64,000 nucleotides of DNA from Colwellia sp. TT2012 (GTDB lineage: Bacteria; Pseudomonadota; Gammaproteobacteria; Enterobacterales; Alteromonadaceae). The notes below the pieces were generated by a model that searched no databases, was not told the origin of the DNA, and saw nothing but the letters and a program-made list of their open reading frames with translations. The stretch spans positions 620,001 through 684,000 of the forward strand of contig NZ_LJYX01000017.1 of NCBI RefSeq assembly GCF_001440345.1. Direction: 5' to 3'. Position numbers and translations under genes: made by a program. Below, piece by piece: positions 27,474 through 38,088 of the stretch. Position 1 is the first letter of the stretch. Each line of letters begins with the position of its first letter.

Positions 27474-29030
27474 TTATTGTAGCGTCTCTTTTTCGGCGTC
27501 TTTGACCTTAGTGGCTAACGGTATTGGCAAAGCCTCACCATCAGCAAGCAGGTTTTCTCTTGACAAGTATTCTTCTTGCTGTTGCTCTAAGGCTAAAGCT
27601 TGCTCCTTGGCTTTATTATCTAACCAGCTTAAGGTGTCATAATAGCGACGGATATTATCCACGTAATGTACTGGCTCTTCACCACGCGCATAACCATGTT
27701 TTGTATTTTTGTAATATTTTTTCTGCTGTAATAATGGCAAACGAGTTTTCACCTCTACCCAGCGATCTGGATCGCCACCTTGGCGCTGAGTAATAATTCT
27801 AGCATCGTTTAAATGACCAAAACCAATATTATAAGAAGCAAGTGCAAACCAAATACGATCTGGACTCGGTATTCTATCAGGCATCATAGCTATCATACGC
27901 TTAAAGTATTTTGCCCCACCTCGAATACTTTGTTCGGTATCTAAACGACTTTTTATACCCATTTGTTTAGCGGTTGCTAACGTCAACATCATCATGCCGC
28001 GAACCCCAGTATATGAGCGCGCGGTTGGATTCCAGTGTGATTCTTGGTAACTAATGGCCGCCAATAAACGCCAATCAAGCTCTTGCGCATACTTCTCAAA
28101 TAGCCCTTGATATTTAGGTAACGTACTTGCTACTGCTTTAATAAAGGTTCGAGTTTCAACATAGTTAAACTGTTCAATATGGCCATAGTACTTGTCATCT
28201 AGCGCCAATAAAGTACCATCGTGATGTACCTTACCAAAAAATTCAACCAAGCTTGCTAAGATATCATCATGACTATTCTCACTAACCATCCAAGCTAAAG
28301 ACTCAGGTGGCTTAATACTAAAGCCAATACTTATCTCAGGGTAATAACTGCGGTTAATCGCTAAATTATTACTGTCAATAACGGTATAATCTATTTCACC
28401 ACTGAGTACTTTCGCCAATAACTCTTCGCTATCAAAATCTACTGTCTCTTGCCAAGTGAGCTTACTGTGTGTTTTTTGTAACTTTTCAAGATTTTCCACA
28501 TAGCTTGACCCGGTCGTAACCATTAACCTGCCCGTTAAGTCGGCCACTTTTCTCGGTCTTACATTGCCTTGCTTGAACACTAACTTCTGGCTGATGGTTT
28601 CATAACTTGGCGCAAAGCGAAAACGTTGCCGGCGTTTTTCAGTTATGGATAAACCGGCAGCCAACAAATCAACTTCACCGGTATTTAACTTAATAAAAAG
28701 CTCATCCAAGCTATAAGTTGGAATTATGCGCAATTCAACATTGAGTGATTGTGCATATTTTTTTGCCAGCTCATATTCAAAACCGGCAAAGCCATTGGCT
28801 GTAGTGTAATAGTTTGTCGGGCCAAAAAAAGTGCCAACATTGATATAACCACGGCTCAAAATACGCGATAAACTTGCACTGTCATTTTTTTTATCACAGG
28901 CACTTAATAAAGCAGTGGCAAAAATAACCAAGAGTAAAGAGGTAAACTTAGTTACTAGCTTACCCTCTAACTTCCTCTCTAACAGAGTAATGAGCTTAGT
29001 TTTTATTGAAAAAGAAAAATATTTAGTCAT
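27474..29030 (-). CDS. mltF: membrane-bound lytic murein transglycosylase F
   Basis: MltF cleaves peptidoglycan glycan strands to form 1,6-anhydro ends. From ATG 29030 the product is 518 residues, the same as the E. coli protein. A lipobox-like LLSAC near residue 43-47 follows a hydrophobic stretch, so it is probably an outer-membrane lipoprotein. The first half is a periplasmic solute-binding-like domain ([19 protein letters not shown] and ELDLL-type segments). The second half is the lysozyme-like domain with the catalytic Glu in YQESHWNP and the motif GVRGMMMLT. The open frame starts 54 bases earlier, but 29030 fits length and spacing. It is divergent from purL, as in E. coli. Confidence 0.93.
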   Translation of the reverse strand: MTKYFSFSIKTKLITLLERKLEGKLVTKFTSLLLVIFATALLSACDKKNDSASLSRILSRGYINVGTFFGPTNYYTTANGFAGFEYELAKKYAQSLNVELRIIPTYSLDELFIKLNTGEVDLLAAGLSITEKRRQRFRFAPSYETISQKLVFKQGNVRPRKVADLTGRLMVTTGSSYVENLEKLQKTHSKLTWQETVDFDSEELLAKVLSGEIDYTVIDSNNLAINRSYYPEISIGFSIKPPESLAWMVSENSHDDILASLVEFFGKVHHDGTLLALDDKYYGHIEQFNYVETRTFIKAVASTLPKYQGLFEKYAQELDWRLLAAISYQESHWNPTARSYTGVRGMMMLTLATAKQMGIKSRLDTEQSIRGGAKYFKRMIAMMPDRIPSPDRIWFALASYNIGFGHLNDARIITQRQGGDPDRWVEVKTRLPLLQQKKYYKNTKHGYARGEEPVHYVDNIRRYYDTLSWLDNKAKEQALALEQQQEEYLSRENLLADGEALPIPLATKVKDAEKETLQ

Positions 29031-29114
29031 AAGCTCAATTGTGTCGTGTATTGTGCTATTAGCCAAGTACTTTTTACTTGACACTTGTGTTAAGTTTTTA
29101 CTTGACTTTTTCCA

Positions 29115-29143
29115 TTAACAAAAGCGTAAATTTCAACTATAAT
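29115..29143 (+). promoter_or_regulatory. sigma-70-type promoter of purL
   Basis: TTAACA at 29115-29120 and TATAAT at 29138-29143 are separated by exactly 17 bases, close to the sigma-70 consensus. The start of purL is 90 bases downstream. An A/T palindrome with flanking CG (CGAAATTTTCG) immediately follows, but it does not fit the PurR consensus well. Confidence 0.65.
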
Positions 29144-29232
29144 ACGCGCGAAATTTTCGGTTTGCTTTTACTGTGACAATTTAACAAGTAAAAGCCGATC
29201 AAAGCCCTACATAAAACTTGGTGACTTACCTT

Positions 29233-32200
29233 ATGACGATGCCTAAGACGACGTTAATTAAAAACCTTCGTGGCGCTCCAGCACTTTCTGAGTTCAGAGT
29301 TAAAAAACTATTAGCTCAATGTGAACAGTTACAACTGCCTGTAAATGATATTTATGCTGAATTTGCCCATTTCGCCCAACTTAATCAAGAATTAAGTACC
29401 AGTGAAGAGAATGTTTTACAGCAATTACTTACTTACGGCCCAAAAATTGAAGAACATCAACCAACAGGCTTATTTTTATTAGTGACACCTCGTCCAGGCA
29501 CTATTTCTCCTTGGTCATCAAAATCTACCGACATAGCTCACAACTGTGGCTTGGACAAAGTTGTTCGCTTAGAACGCGGCATTGCTTATTACGTCTCATT
29601 AAAAAATGATGTGCCATTAAGTACAGAGCAAGAAGTGCAATTAAACGCTTTACTGCACGACCGCATGATGGAAAGTGTTTTTAATGATTTCGCCGAGGCA
29701 AGTAAGTTATTTTCGAGCAGTGAACCGGGTGAATTGACCGTCATTGATATTGAAAACGGCGGTAAAAATGCATTAGTTCAAGCGAATATAGAGTTAGGCT
29801 TGGCCTTAGCCCCTGATGAAGTGAATTACTTATTTGAAAATTTCACTAAGTTAGGCCGTAACCCACACGACATTGAGCTTTATATGTTTGCTCAAGCAAA
29901 CTCTGAGCATTGTCGTCATAAAATTTTTAACGCTGACTGGACCATAGACGGCATTAAACAAGAAAAATCCTTATTTAAAATGATCCGTAATACCCATGAG
30001 ATCAACCCTGATTATGTACTGAGTGCTTATAAAGATAACGCCGCGGTAATGGTGGGTAATAAAGGCGGTCGCTTCTTCCCTAACCCTGAAACAAATATTT
30101 ATGCTTACCACCATGAAGATATTCAGATATTGATGAAAGTTGAAACGCATAACCACCCTACGGCAATTTCACCCTACCCTGGTGCTGCTACAGGCTCAGG
30201 CGGTGAAATTCGCGATGAGGGCGCAACGGGTATTGGCTCAAAACCAAAAGCGGGTTTAGTGGGTTTCTCGGTATCTAACTTGCGTATTCCTGACTTTGTG
30301 CAACCGTGGGAAACAGATTTTGGCAAACCAAGCCGTATTGTTACTGCTTTCGACATCATGATGGAAGGTCCATTAGGTGGCGCGGCATTTAATAATGAAT
30401 TTGGTCGCCCGGCTATTTTAGGATATTTTCGTACTTATGAAGAAGAAGTTAACTCCTTTAATGGTTTAGAAGTACGTGGTTACCACAAGCCAATTATGCT
30501 TGCCGGTGGTTTAGGTAATATTCGTGATGAACACGTACAAAAACGTGAAATAATTGTTGGCGCTAACTTAATTGCTTTAGGTGGCCCGGCAATGAACATT
30601 GGTTTAGGCGGTGGTGCTGCTTCATCAATGGCTTCAGGTCAGTCAGCTGAAAGTTTAGACTTTGCTTCAGTACAACGCGAAAATCCAGAAATGGAACGTC
30701 GTTGCCAAGAAGTTATCGATAAGTGCTGGCAATTAGGTGAAGATAATCCTATCGCCTTTATTCATGATGTTGGTGCTGGTGGCTTATCAAATGCTTTCCC
30801 TGAGCTTGTCTCTGATGGCGGTCGTGGTGGTGTTTTTGAACTTCGTAACGTACCAAACGATGAACGTAGCATGGCACCGCACGAAATCTGGTGTAACGAA
30901 TCTCAAGAACGTTATGTTATTGCCGTATCAGACAAGAACTTAGCGGTTTTTGAACAAATATGTCAACGTGAGCGTGCGCCATATGCTGTGGTTGGTCGCG
31001 CCACTGAAGAATTGCAATTAACCGTTACCGATGCACACTTTGCCGACAACGACAAATTAGCGACACCAATAGATTTACCGCTTGAGCTATTATTAGGTAA
31101 AACACCTAAAATATTTAAAGACGTTAAAACGGCAACCGCTGCTGGTGATTCATTAGAGTTAAGCAATGTCACCTTAACGGATGCTGCGAACCGTATTTTA
31201 AGTTTACCAACGGTTGCTGAAAAAACCTTCCTAATTACCATTGGCGATCGCAGCGTAACCGGCATGGTTAACCGTGACCAAATGGTTGGTCCTTGGCAAG
31301 TACCGGTAGCCGATTGTGGTGTTACCGCTTCTGCCCTTGATTCATACCATGGTGAAGCCATGGCTCTTGGTGAACGTACACCAGTTGCCTTATTAAACTT
31401 TGGCGCTTCTGCTCGTTTAGCCGTCGCTGAGTCTTTAACCAACATTGCTGGTACTGATATTGGCGATTTAAACCGTATCAAACTTTCGGCTAACTGGATG
31501 TCACCTGCGGGTCACCCTGGTGAAGATGCCGGTCTATATGAAGCAGTTAAAGCCATTGGTGAAGAACTTTGTCCAGCTCTTGGTTTAACCATTCCGGTCG
31601 GTAAAGACTCAATGTCGATGCGTACCCAGTGGACTGAAGAAAAAACAGATGAAAAGGGTCAAACTTCTCATGTAGAAAAATCTGTCACTTCACCTATGTC
31701 ATTAATCATCACCGCTTTTGGTGTTGTTGAAGATATTCGTAAAACAGTAACGCCTGAACTTCGCAGCGACAAAGGCGAGACACGTCTAATCGCTATCGAC
31801 TTATCACAAGGTAAAAAACGCCTTGGTGGTTCATGTTTAGCGCAAGTTTACAAACAGCTTGGTAATGAAACCCCTGATGTTGATAGCCCAGAAGTACTAA
31901 AAGGTTTCTTTAACGCCATGCAAGCTCTAGTACGCGCAGAGAAGCTAGTTGCTTATCATGATATTTCCGATGGTGGTTTATTCACTACGGTTACTGAAAT
32001 GGCGTTTGCTGGTCATACCGGTGTTGATATTGACATCAGTAAGCTTTCAAATGGCGCAAGTGATGATTTAGCGACCTTGTTTAATGAAGAGCTTGGCGCT
32101 GTTATGCAAATTCGTACCAGCGATGTTGACGCTATTAACGCTATTTTAGCTGAACATGGTATTTTAGATTACTGCACTGACATTGGTCATTTGAACAACG

Positions 32201-33231
32201 AAGATACTATTCGTTTTAGCCGTGATGGCGAAGTTGTCCTAGAAAACTCTCGTACTTATTACCGTACTGTTTGGGCACAAACGACTTATAGAATGCAGTC
32301 ACTGCGTGATAACCCTGAATGTGCACAACAAGAGCATGATGTTAAATTTGATACTGAAGATCCAGGTTTAAACACTGAGCTTACTTTTGATATCAACGAA
32401 GACATTGTTGCTGATTTAATTATCAAAGATGCACAAAGCAGTACTGATGGTATAGCCAACCCACGTATTGCAATTTTACGTGAGCAAGGTGTTAACTCTC
32501 ATGTAGAAATGGCGGCCGCTTTTGATAGAGCTGGTTTTGTTGCCGTTGATGTACATATGTCGGATATCTTATCAGGTCGTACTGATTTAGCGGATTTTAA
32601 CGGCTTAGTTGCTTGTGGTGGTTTCTCTTACGGTGATGTTTTAGGCGCTGGTGAAGGTTGGGCTAAATCAATCTTATTTAACGCTAATGCACGCACTATG
32701 TTTAAAACATTCTTTGAACGTAAAGATACTTTCACCCTAGGTGTGTGTAATGGCTGTCAAATGTTGTCAAACTTAAAAGACATCATCCCAGGCTCTGAGC
32801 ACTGGCCTCACTTTGTGCAAAACAAATCAGAGCGCTTTGAAGCACGCTTCTCATTAGTTGAAATTCAAGAGAGTCCGTCGGTATTATTTAAAGGCATGGC
32901 CGGTTCACGTATGCCAATCGCGGTATCGCACGGTGAAGGTTATGCAGAATTTAGCTCTGACGATGCTATTGATGCTGCCAACAACTCAGGCACAGTATCA
33001 ATGCGTTTCGTTAATAACTACGGTGACGTTACTGAAACATATCCTGCTAACCCGAACGGCTCAGTTGATGGTATCACTGCATTAACGACTACTGATGGTC
33101 GTGTCACCATTATGATGCCACATCCTGAACGTGTCTTTAGAACCGTTGCTAACTCATGGCATCCTGATAGCTGGGGTGAAGATTCACCTTGGGTACGCAT
33201 GTTTCGTAACGCTCGCGCCTTCATTGGCTAA
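29233..33231 (+). CDS. purL: phosphoribosylformylglycinamidine synthase PurL
   Basis: PurL converts FGAR, glutamine and ATP to FGAM in the fourth step of purine synthesis. The 1332-residue product is the large single-chain form of gammaproteobacteria. It has an N-terminal PurS-like domain, two AIR-synthase-like repeats (for example [19 protein letters not shown] and [16 protein letters not shown]), and a C-terminal glutaminase with the nucleophile in GVCNGCQML and the end [11 protein letters not shown] 29233 was preferred to upstream TTG/GTG codons because GGTGA lies eight bases before it; ATG 29239 is also possible. It is a single gene with its own promoter, followed by terminators. Confidence 0.97.
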   Translation: MTMPKTTLIKNLRGAPALSEFRVKKLLAQCEQLQLPVNDIYAEFAHFAQLNQELSTSEENVLQQLLTYGPKIEEHQPTGLFLLVTPRPGTISPWSSKSTDIAHNCGLDKVVRLERGIAYYVSLKNDVPLSTEQEVQLNALLHDRMMESVFNDFAEASKLFSSSEPGELTVIDIENGGKNALVQANIELGLALAPDEVNYLFENFTKLGRNPHDIELYMFAQANSEHCRHKIFNADWTIDGIKQEKSLFKMIRNTHEINPDYVLSAYKDNAAVMVGNKGGRFFPNPETNIYAYHHEDIQILMKVETHNHPTAISPYPGAATGSGGEIRDEGATGIGSKPKAGLVGFSVSNLRIPDFVQPWETDFGKPSRIVTAFDIMMEGPLGGAAFNNEFGRPAILGYFRTYEEEVNSFNGLEVRGYHKPIMLAGGLGNIRDEHVQKREIIVGANLIALGGPAMNIGLGGGAASSMASGQSAESLDFASVQRENPEMERRCQEVIDKCWQLGEDNPIAFIHDVGAGGLSNAFPELVSDGGRGGVFELRNVPNDERSMAPHEIWCNESQERYVIAVSDKNLAVFEQICQRERAPYAVVGRATEELQLTVTDAHFADNDKLATPIDLPLELLLGKTPKIFKDVKTATAAGDSLELSNVTLTDAANRILSLPTVAEKTFLITIGDRSVTGMVNRDQMVGPWQVPVADCGVTASALDSYHGEAMALGERTPVALLNFGASARLAVAESLTNIAGTDIGDLNRIKLSANWMSPAGHPGEDAGLYEAVKAIGEELCPALGLTIPVGKDSMSMRTQWTEEKTDEKGQTSHVEKSVTSPMSLIITAFGVVEDIRKTVTPELRSDKGETRLIAIDLSQGKKRLGGSCLAQVYKQLGNETPDVDSPEVLKGFFNAMQALVRAEKLVAYHDISDGGLFTTVTEMAFAGHTGVDIDISKLSNGASDDLATLFNEELGAVMQIRTSDVDAINAILAEHGILDYCTDIGHLNNEDTIRFSRDGEVVLENSRTYYRTVWAQTTYRMQSLRDNPECAQQEHDVKFDTEDPGLNTELTFDINEDIVADLIIKDAQSSTDGIANPRIAILREQGVNSHVEMAAAFDRAGFVAVDVHMSDILSGRTDLADFNGLVACGGFSYGDVLGAGEGWAKSILFNANARTMFKTFFERKDTFTLGVCNGCQMLSNLKDIIPGSEHWPHFVQNKSERFEARFSLVEIQESPSVLFKGMAGSRMPIAVSHGEGYAEFSSDDAIDAANNSGTVSMRFVNNYGDVTETYPANPNGSVDGITALTTTDGRVTIMMPHPERVFRTVANSWHPDSWGEDSPWVRMFRNARAFIG

Positions 33232-33359
33232 AGAGCTAGGGTAATCTTTTTGCTGATAAGGTCGATTTCGTTGTCGGAAGTGCTCATTGACATGCGTCAA
33301 CTCCGCGCTACCTCCTCGAACTAGACCTAATCCGCTGCAAGATAAACAATAAATTTGAG

Positions 33360-33396
33360 CCGGTAAATTTCTGTAAAGAGATTTTCCGGTTTTTTA
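33360..33396 (+). terminator. terminator after purL (first hairpin)
   Basis: A 9-bp stem with one mismatch (CCGGTAAAT and ATTTTCCGG) is followed by six T. It lies 129 bases downstream of the purL stop. Confidence 0.6.
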
Positions 33397-33523
33397 ATGC
33401 CTACTATCCTAAGCGCCAAAATTACTGACATTCGTCAGCTCCGGGCTTTTCCTTTGATTTGGCGTAATTATCTTCAAGATCACGCTCAATAATAGCGCTT
33501 CATTAATTATTGAGTTCAGGCTT

Positions 33524-33564
33524 ATAAAAACCGACACTTTCATTTGAGAATCGTCGGTTTTTTA
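33524..33564 (+). terminator. second terminator after purL
   Basis: The stem AAAACCGAC/GTCGGTTTT has a 17-base loop. Preceding A and trailing T runs make it a candidate for termination in either direction. No gene lies between it and the first hairpin. Confidence 0.6.
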
Positions 33565-33702
33565 TTTTTATTAATGATATTCTTCAATATCTCGTTGCTT
33601 GGATTCAATAATTTAAAATTACACTAGCAATTAAAATTACCACTCAATAATAAACGCTCGTTGTTTGAAACGATTGTATCTGTGCGGAAATGGAATTATG
33701 CA

Positions 33703-33942
33703 TTACTTAACCTGAACTCTGGATAATGAGTGCTTGATGGTTAAGTAAAAAAAACAACTTACGATTATTAAGAATAAAATTTACAAAATAAGTCGCGATA
33801 TATATTATCAATGTTTCAATTTATTCGATTATCAAGGCAAAACGTTTATGAATAACGGGTTATTTATCGACGTTTTAACGCTGATAATCAGATAAAGGGG
33901 AATATTGAGCAAGTGCTGCTTATCCAGAGTTCAGGTTACTTA
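33703..33942. repeat. MITE-like element with 7-bp flanking direct repeats
   Basis: TAACCTGAACTCTGGATAA (33708-33726) and its exact complement TTATCCAGAGTTCAGGTTA (33920-33938) form 19-bp terminal inverted repeats around about 230 bases. TTACTTA occurs at both outer ends (33703-33709 and 33936-33942), partly overlapping the inverted repeat, as expected for a duplicated target site. The interior is A/T-rich with no gene. The right end runs into the downstream secreted-protein frame. A diverged copy of the left end is at 42483. Confidence 0.75.
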
Positions 33943-34515
33943 GTTAAATTATATTTGTTAACGGCTTTATTCGCTTTTTCTACTATATCTCAAGTAAGCC
34001 AAGATGAGCCTACTTTCTCTATTGGTGCGTTCAATGAATCTGAAGGAGATCGTGCTGGTGCCGAAATATCGGTATCTGTAAAAGGAGATATGTTTGGCGG
34101 GAGACTAAGTGGCACCTTGTATAATGGTGGTAATAACGTTAAAACAGCTGAAATAACGAGTTACTTTTCTACTGATGGTCATTTTTACCCTGAAGGTAAT
34201 ACAACTACAACCGAGTTTGAAAGTAATGAGCTTTACCTTGGCTTTTCAGGATTTGCCTTTGTACATTTAGATCAATTAATAAATCCATATCTCGGTTTAG
34301 GTTTTTTTATTGGAAAAACACAGCACTGTACCAGTCACGAAGAGGAATTTGAGAACTGTACAGATGATCCAGTACTTGCTGTTTATCCTGAATTTGGCAT
34401 TGAATTTAACATTGAAAGTATCCAAATCACACCTTATATTCGACGTTATTACGATACCAGTGACTCACACAAGTCTGGCAATGTTTACGGTATTAACGTG
34501 GGCATAAGATTTTAG
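33913..34515 (+). CDS. secreted beta-rich protein, possibly outer-membrane
   Basis: A frame of up to 200 residues with a hydrophobic signal-like stretch (LYLLTALFAFSTISQ) and a mature part of alternating polar and aromatic residues (FVHLDQLINPYLGLGFFIG, ITPYIRRYY) ending GINVGIRF. The terminal Phe and strand pattern are typical of small outer-membrane beta-barrels; this is an inference and no family is recognised. Two Cys (HCTSH and ENCTDD) could form a disulfide. The GTG at 33913 and the first eight or so codons lie inside the right end of the repeat element. The original start may therefore have been lost, and the in-frame TTG at 33955 is an alternative start within the signal. Confidence 0.6.
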   Translation: MLLIQSSGYLVKLYLLTALFAFSTISQVSQDEPTFSIGAFNESEGDRAGAEISVSVKGDMFGGRLSGTLYNGGNNVKTAEITSYFSTDGHFYPEGNTTTTEFESNELYLGFSGFAFVHLDQLINPYLGLGFFIGKTQHCTSHEEEFENCTDDPVLAVYPEFGIEFNIESIQITPYIRRYYDTSDSHKSGNVYGINVGIRF

Positions 34516-34611
34516 ACTTTACTTAATGTTATCCCTCAAGCAGACAAAACAACATTTGCTGCACATACATTGATTTAAGTTAATTTTTATCAGGTAATTT
34601 ACCTCAATAAA

Positions 34612-34827
34612 CTAAACAAAATCTAATGAAATATCGGTACAGCCTTTTACACAACGTACGCCTGTTGGTCCAGCTTGCTCAGGGGTATGGAGTTTTAACG
34701 GTTGTTTACAGATTTTACATAATACGGTTTTACCTAACATCACCTGTTTAAGCAGTTTCTTTTGCTCAAAAAAGGATGATTGGCTTGCTTTTTGTAAGGC
34801 GGAAAATTGCTTTAGATCTATGTTCAT
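34612..34827 (-). CDS. small zinc-ribbon-like protein
   Basis: A 71-residue protein with two cysteine pairs, LCKICKQPL and VRCVKGC, spaced like a zinc ribbon, preceded by a Gln/Lys-rich helical N-terminus. The arrangement is conserved in small uncharacterised proteins of related marine bacteria as far as I recall. ATG 34827 is used. It stands alone and converges with the secreted-protein gene. Its role is unknown; a nucleic-acid or protein contact through the ribbon is a guess. Confidence 0.6.
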   Translation of the reverse strand: MNIDLKQFSALQKASQSSFFEQKKLLKQVMLGKTVLCKICKQPLKLHTPEQAGPTGVRCVKGCTDISLDFV

Positions 34828-35273
34828 ATACGTCCTAAACTCGCTTGATTTGTAGAGAATAATACCATTTTATAGCGAGTAATAGCCCAGTTAGTCAAAA
34901 TTACCACAAAATAAACGCTATCAAACTGTCCCTTTAACGGCGTGGCACTTGAGAAAAACAGCGGCTGACTTTTACTTTGCTGGGCAAGCCGTTAAAGAAA
35001 AACTTTGCTTGTTTGCTAGTAATAACCGACCGAAGTTAAGCACAACTTTTAACGAGAAAATAGTACTGAGCAGTCGATTTACCCTCATTTATTCGCTCAT
35101 CTTCAAAAAGTTATTGCCGCTTGGATCTTCGGGACAACATGTCAGCTCACGGCTCATATTCATAGTCATTACTGTAATATTTGCCGATTATTATTATCAA
35201 TGCGTTATTTTAGCTTTGCACCGACCATAAACCTAGTAAAATAACGGCAAAGCCCTAACGACTTCTTGCCAAT
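34828..35273. other. 446-bp spacer without a supported gene
   Basis: Only a TTG-started frame of 93 codons is present (34949-35230, forward). It has no recognisable motif and no ribosome-binding site of note. The promoter for the downstream pseudouridine synthase gene must lie here, but no clear consensus was seen. Confidence 0.5.
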
Positions 35274-36254
35274 ATGCCTATAGATAATAGCTGTTCAGAA
35301 AATCAGGACGACGCCACCACTAAAAACCAACAAAAGTTTGAGTGGCATATCAAAGTCGATGGGCACGTTAATGGCACTGCCATTTCAATATTAGAAAGTT
35401 ATCGTGATGGCCAAAGTAATTCACCACAAACGTCGTTATCAACAGCAGCGTTAAAGCAGGCCATTAGTAAAGGCGCCTTATGGTTAACGCCGGCAAAAAA
35501 TAAAAAACAAACACAACGATTACGCCGGATAAAAAAACAATTACTCCCTGGTGATGAACTGCATTTTTATTACAATAGTACAGTGCTGTCAACACCGGTT
35601 CCACCAGCAATACTCATTGAAGATTTAGTTGATTACAGCGTCTGGTATAAACCCTACGGTATGTTATCGCAGGGCTCTAAATGGAGTGATCATTGCACCA
35701 TTGCCCGCTTTGCTCAGCAAAACTTGCCAAACGAGCGCCCAGCTTTTATTGTCCATCGATTAGATAGAGCGGCGACTGGCTTGATATTAATAGCGCACAG
35801 TAAAAAAGCGGCACGGGCGCTGTCAGCAATGTTTGAGCAACACCAGTTAGAGAAAAATTATCATATTATTGTTCATGGTGATCACAGTAAAAGACCACAA
35901 CCAGAAGTTATTACCGCTGACATTGATGGCAAGAGTGCCCGCAGTACCTTTACTTGCTTGGCCTATGATAGCTGTGCCGATCGCTCATTAATAAAAGTCA
36001 AAATAGACAGTGGTAGAAAGCATCAAATCAGACTACATGCGGCAAGTATTGGCCTGCCTGTGGTCGGTGATAGATTACATGGTATAGCAAATGATAGTGA
36101 GCCGTGTAATTTGCAGCTGTGTGCGGTTAGCTTACGCTTCACTTGCCCGCTCACCCCTGAGATCACATCAGTAAGTGCTGGAACAGTCACTAAAAAAGAG
36201 CGATATTTTGAGTTGCCAGAAACATTAAAGCCTCAGTTATCACCGAGGCTTTAA
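35274..36254 (+). CDS. RluA-family pseudouridine synthase
   Basis: A 326-residue RNA pseudouridine synthase. The catalytic motif is FIVHRLDRAATGLILIAHS, with the nucleophilic Asp. Further family motifs are EKNYHIIVHG and DSGRKHQIRLHAASIGLPVVGDRL. The first 110 residues, with KQAISKGALWL and a Lys/Arg-rich strand, look like a diverged S4-type RNA-binding domain. Substrate specificity (23S rRNA or tRNA) cannot be told from the sequence. It is a single gene; a hairpin with arms AAAGCCTC and GAGGCTTT (36227-36252) overlaps its stop codon and may act as a weak terminator. Confidence 0.88.
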   Translation: MPIDNSCSENQDDATTKNQQKFEWHIKVDGHVNGTAISILESYRDGQSNSPQTSLSTAALKQAISKGALWLTPAKNKKQTQRLRRIKKQLLPGDELHFYYNSTVLSTPVPPAILIEDLVDYSVWYKPYGMLSQGSKWSDHCTIARFAQQNLPNERPAFIVHRLDRAATGLILIAHSKKAARALSAMFEQHQLEKNYHIIVHGDHSKRPQPEVITADIDGKSARSTFTCLAYDSCADRSLIKVKIDSGRKHQIRLHAASIGLPVVGDRLHGIANDSEPCNLQLCAVSLRFTCPLTPEITSVSAGTVTKKERYFELPETLKPQLSPRL

Positions 36255-36303
36255 ATTTATAGATGAACCCTATTCATCAGAGCAGAGCGACTATACCCAA
36301 CGC

Positions 36304-37224
36304 TTAGATACAATAATTAAAGTCAGCATCTTCAAGTAGAGATAAGCTATTACCAACCAACTCTTTACTGGCAATCGCAGTTAAAATCTTTAAGCCTTGC
36401 TGACGTTGCTCTAGTGTCAGTGCTTGATAAGGTAAACGAATGTTTTTAGGCACCGCATCTGTCATCATTAACGCAGTATTAATGGCAATAGGGTTAGGCT
36501 CACAAAATAGCCAGGCCATTAAATCTGCTACTTGTTCATTAAGTTGTGTGGTTTGTGTTAAATTTTCTTTATCCATTAACTGGCGCATAATGCCGGGGAT
36601 AATATTTGAAGTAACTGAAATCACGCCATGTGAGCCATGTTCATGACGCCCAGCATAACTTTCATCATCATTACCGGACCAACAAGCAATACCTTGTTTT
36701 TCATAATAGGCAATGCGTTCGTTACCGGCACATTCTTTCACACCAATAAAGTTTTTATGCGAGGCTAAAGGCTCAATGAATTCTGGGGTTAAGTCTTGTC
36801 CCGTTCTCCCTGGAACGTTATAAATAAAGGCAGGACCTATATCGAGTACTATTTTTAAGTGCTCAATTACCCCTTTAAGCGAAGTACGACCATAGTATGG
36901 GTTTATCTGTAGTGCGGCATCCATACCTATAGCAAAACCATATTCGGTGGCTTTTATTGCTTCACGGGTATTATTACTACCGGTATTACCCACAATAATT
37001 AATTTATCGCCAAAGTTATGCACACAATGAGCAATTAGCATTAAGTGCTCTTCCCAGCTAAGTAAGTGCCCTTCCCCGGTAGTACCACCGACCACAATAC
37101 CATCAACACCGGCCGCGATTTGCTGCTGTATTAAGAAATCGTAACTTTTTAAACAAACTTCCCCTTTTTCAGTGTAGGGCGTTTTTATTGCGGTAATTAA
37201 ACTTGCTGCTTTTAATCGCTTCAT
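36304..37224 (-). CDS. dapA: 4-hydroxy-tetrahydrodipicolinate synthase, plant-type
   Basis: DapA condenses pyruvate and aspartate semialdehyde at the first committed step of lysine and diaminopimelate synthesis. The 306-residue barrel has the family motifs VGGTTGEGHLLSWEEH, YNVPGRTGQDL and the Schiff-base Lys in FIGVKECAGN. Several stretches recall plant chloroplast enzymes rather than E. coli DapA: GNTGSNNTREAIKATE, CWSGNDDESYAGRHEHG, CEPNPIAINTAL, and the C-terminal VGNSLSLLEDADF. It stands alone with no other lysine genes near. Plant-type enzymes are typically lysine-inhibited, but feedback here is not shown. Confidence 0.88.
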   Translation of the reverse strand: MKRLKAASLITAIKTPYTEKGEVCLKSYDFLIQQQIAAGVDGIVVGGTTGEGHLLSWEEHLMLIAHCVHNFGDKLIIVGNTGSNNTREAIKATEYGFAIGMDAALQINPYYGRTSLKGVIEHLKIVLDIGPAFIYNVPGRTGQDLTPEFIEPLASHKNFIGVKECAGNERIAYYEKQGIACWSGNDDESYAGRHEHGSHGVISVTSNIIPGIMRQLMDKENLTQTTQLNEQVADLMAWLFCEPNPIAINTALMMTDAVPKNIRLPYQALTLEQRQQGLKILTAIASKELVGNSLSLLEDADFNYCI

Positions 37225-37288
37225 GAACTGTCTCTAATTTTTTATTTGATTTTAATTAAGGTAAATCAGTAAATTCTTGCCAGTTAGT

Positions 37289-37678
37289 CTAACAATGACC
37301 GGTGTTATCAACAACCCGTGTCATGATATATTCTTCATTGGTTAATCTATGTTGATAATGAAATTTTTTATGATCCAATGATAACACCTTATACACTTGA
37401 TAATTATCATCATTATTTAAATCTGCGGCATATATTTCATCATTAATCAGTTCGTTTTTTGTTAAGGTAAAGTGAATATCTGCCACTAAGCCCCAATCAC
37501 CAAGCTCGGTAACTTGCTCAATAATTACGCCATTAACATCCAGCGTAATAAAGGTAAATTCAAAACTGCCATCACTACTAAGCTCAGCATACTCAACGGT
37601 TTCATTACCTTGCTCATCGATATCATTTCGATACCAGCGGCCAAAAAGTAACGCTCTTGCATAGGTTTTTTTACTCAC
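37289..37678 (-). CDS. hypothetical protein
   Basis: A 129-residue acidic protein without signal peptide or membrane segment. It begins KTYARALLFGRWYRND and is rich in alternating Asp, Thr and aromatic residues, suggesting a small beta-sandwich or lipocalin-like fold. I do not recognise a family. It lies 64 bases upstream of dapA in the same direction and might be co-transcribed. The final residues HC carry the only cysteine. Confidence 0.6.
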   Translation of the reverse strand: MSKKTYARALLFGRWYRNDIDEQGNETVEYAELSSDGSFEFTFITLDVNGVIIEQVTELGDWGLVADIHFTLTKNELINDEIYAADLNNDDNYQVYKVLSLDHKKFHYQHRLTNEEYIMTRVVDNTGHC

Positions 37679-38088
37679 TAGGTATTGTCCTTCATTTTAC
37701 TATGTGGAATTATAATTTAAAATTATTAGTTATTCATAAAAATTACAAATCTGAATCAACAGACTTGTGGTTATGGCTAACTAGCGGCGACTAACGATTC
37801 GATTTTCACTGTGCCATTGAGCTTATTCAAACTAAAGTTACTTTGCCTTGTTACCGAAAAGACGGGGTAATTTCAGCCATGATTTTTACTAACCATGACA
37901 ACTATGCTGACTAGAAAAATTAAACACGGTAAAAAGCATTAAGCTCTTTACCCAGTTTTTAATTACATGACTCAAGGCTTATGCCCTCTATTTTATATTT
38001 TTTTAACTTCATAAAAAAATTATGATGTAACTTTAGAGAAAAAGGTTTAAATTTATCGACAAATAAATACCTGAAGGATAGATGAACG
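37679..38088. other. 410-bp A/T-rich spacer
   Basis: No reading frame with coding character was seen. It holds the divergent promoters of the 37289 gene and cinA. GAAGGATAG at 38073-38081 is the likely ribosome-binding site of cinA. Confidence 0.5.

Larger units (their letters stand above)
33288..33564 (+). repeat. two diverged tandem units, each ending in a terminator-like hairpin
   Basis: The segment TGACATGCGTCAACTCCG (33288) recurs as TGACATTCGTCAGCTCCG (33426), 138 bases later. Each copy is followed by a TCAAGAT/GCAAGAT-like stretch and then a hairpin with a T-run. The first hairpin has arms CCGGTAAAT and ATTTTCCGG (33360-33390). The second has arms ACCGAC and GTCGGT (33530-33558). The layout suggests duplication of a short unit after purL. 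The function beyond termination is unknown. Confidence 0.5.

Noticed and set aside
29144..29166. Possible PurR operator after the purL promoter
   Set aside because: CGAAATTTTCG is nearly palindromic but is one base short of the PurR spacing and lacks the conserved arms.
33711..33938. A complete insertion sequence at 33.7 kb
   Set aside because: Only 230 bases lie between the inverted ends and no transposase frame exists.
34949..35230. 93-codon forward frame beginning with TTG
   Set aside because: No recognisable motif, no convincing ribosome-binding site and a composition like translated spacer. It is not listed as a gene.
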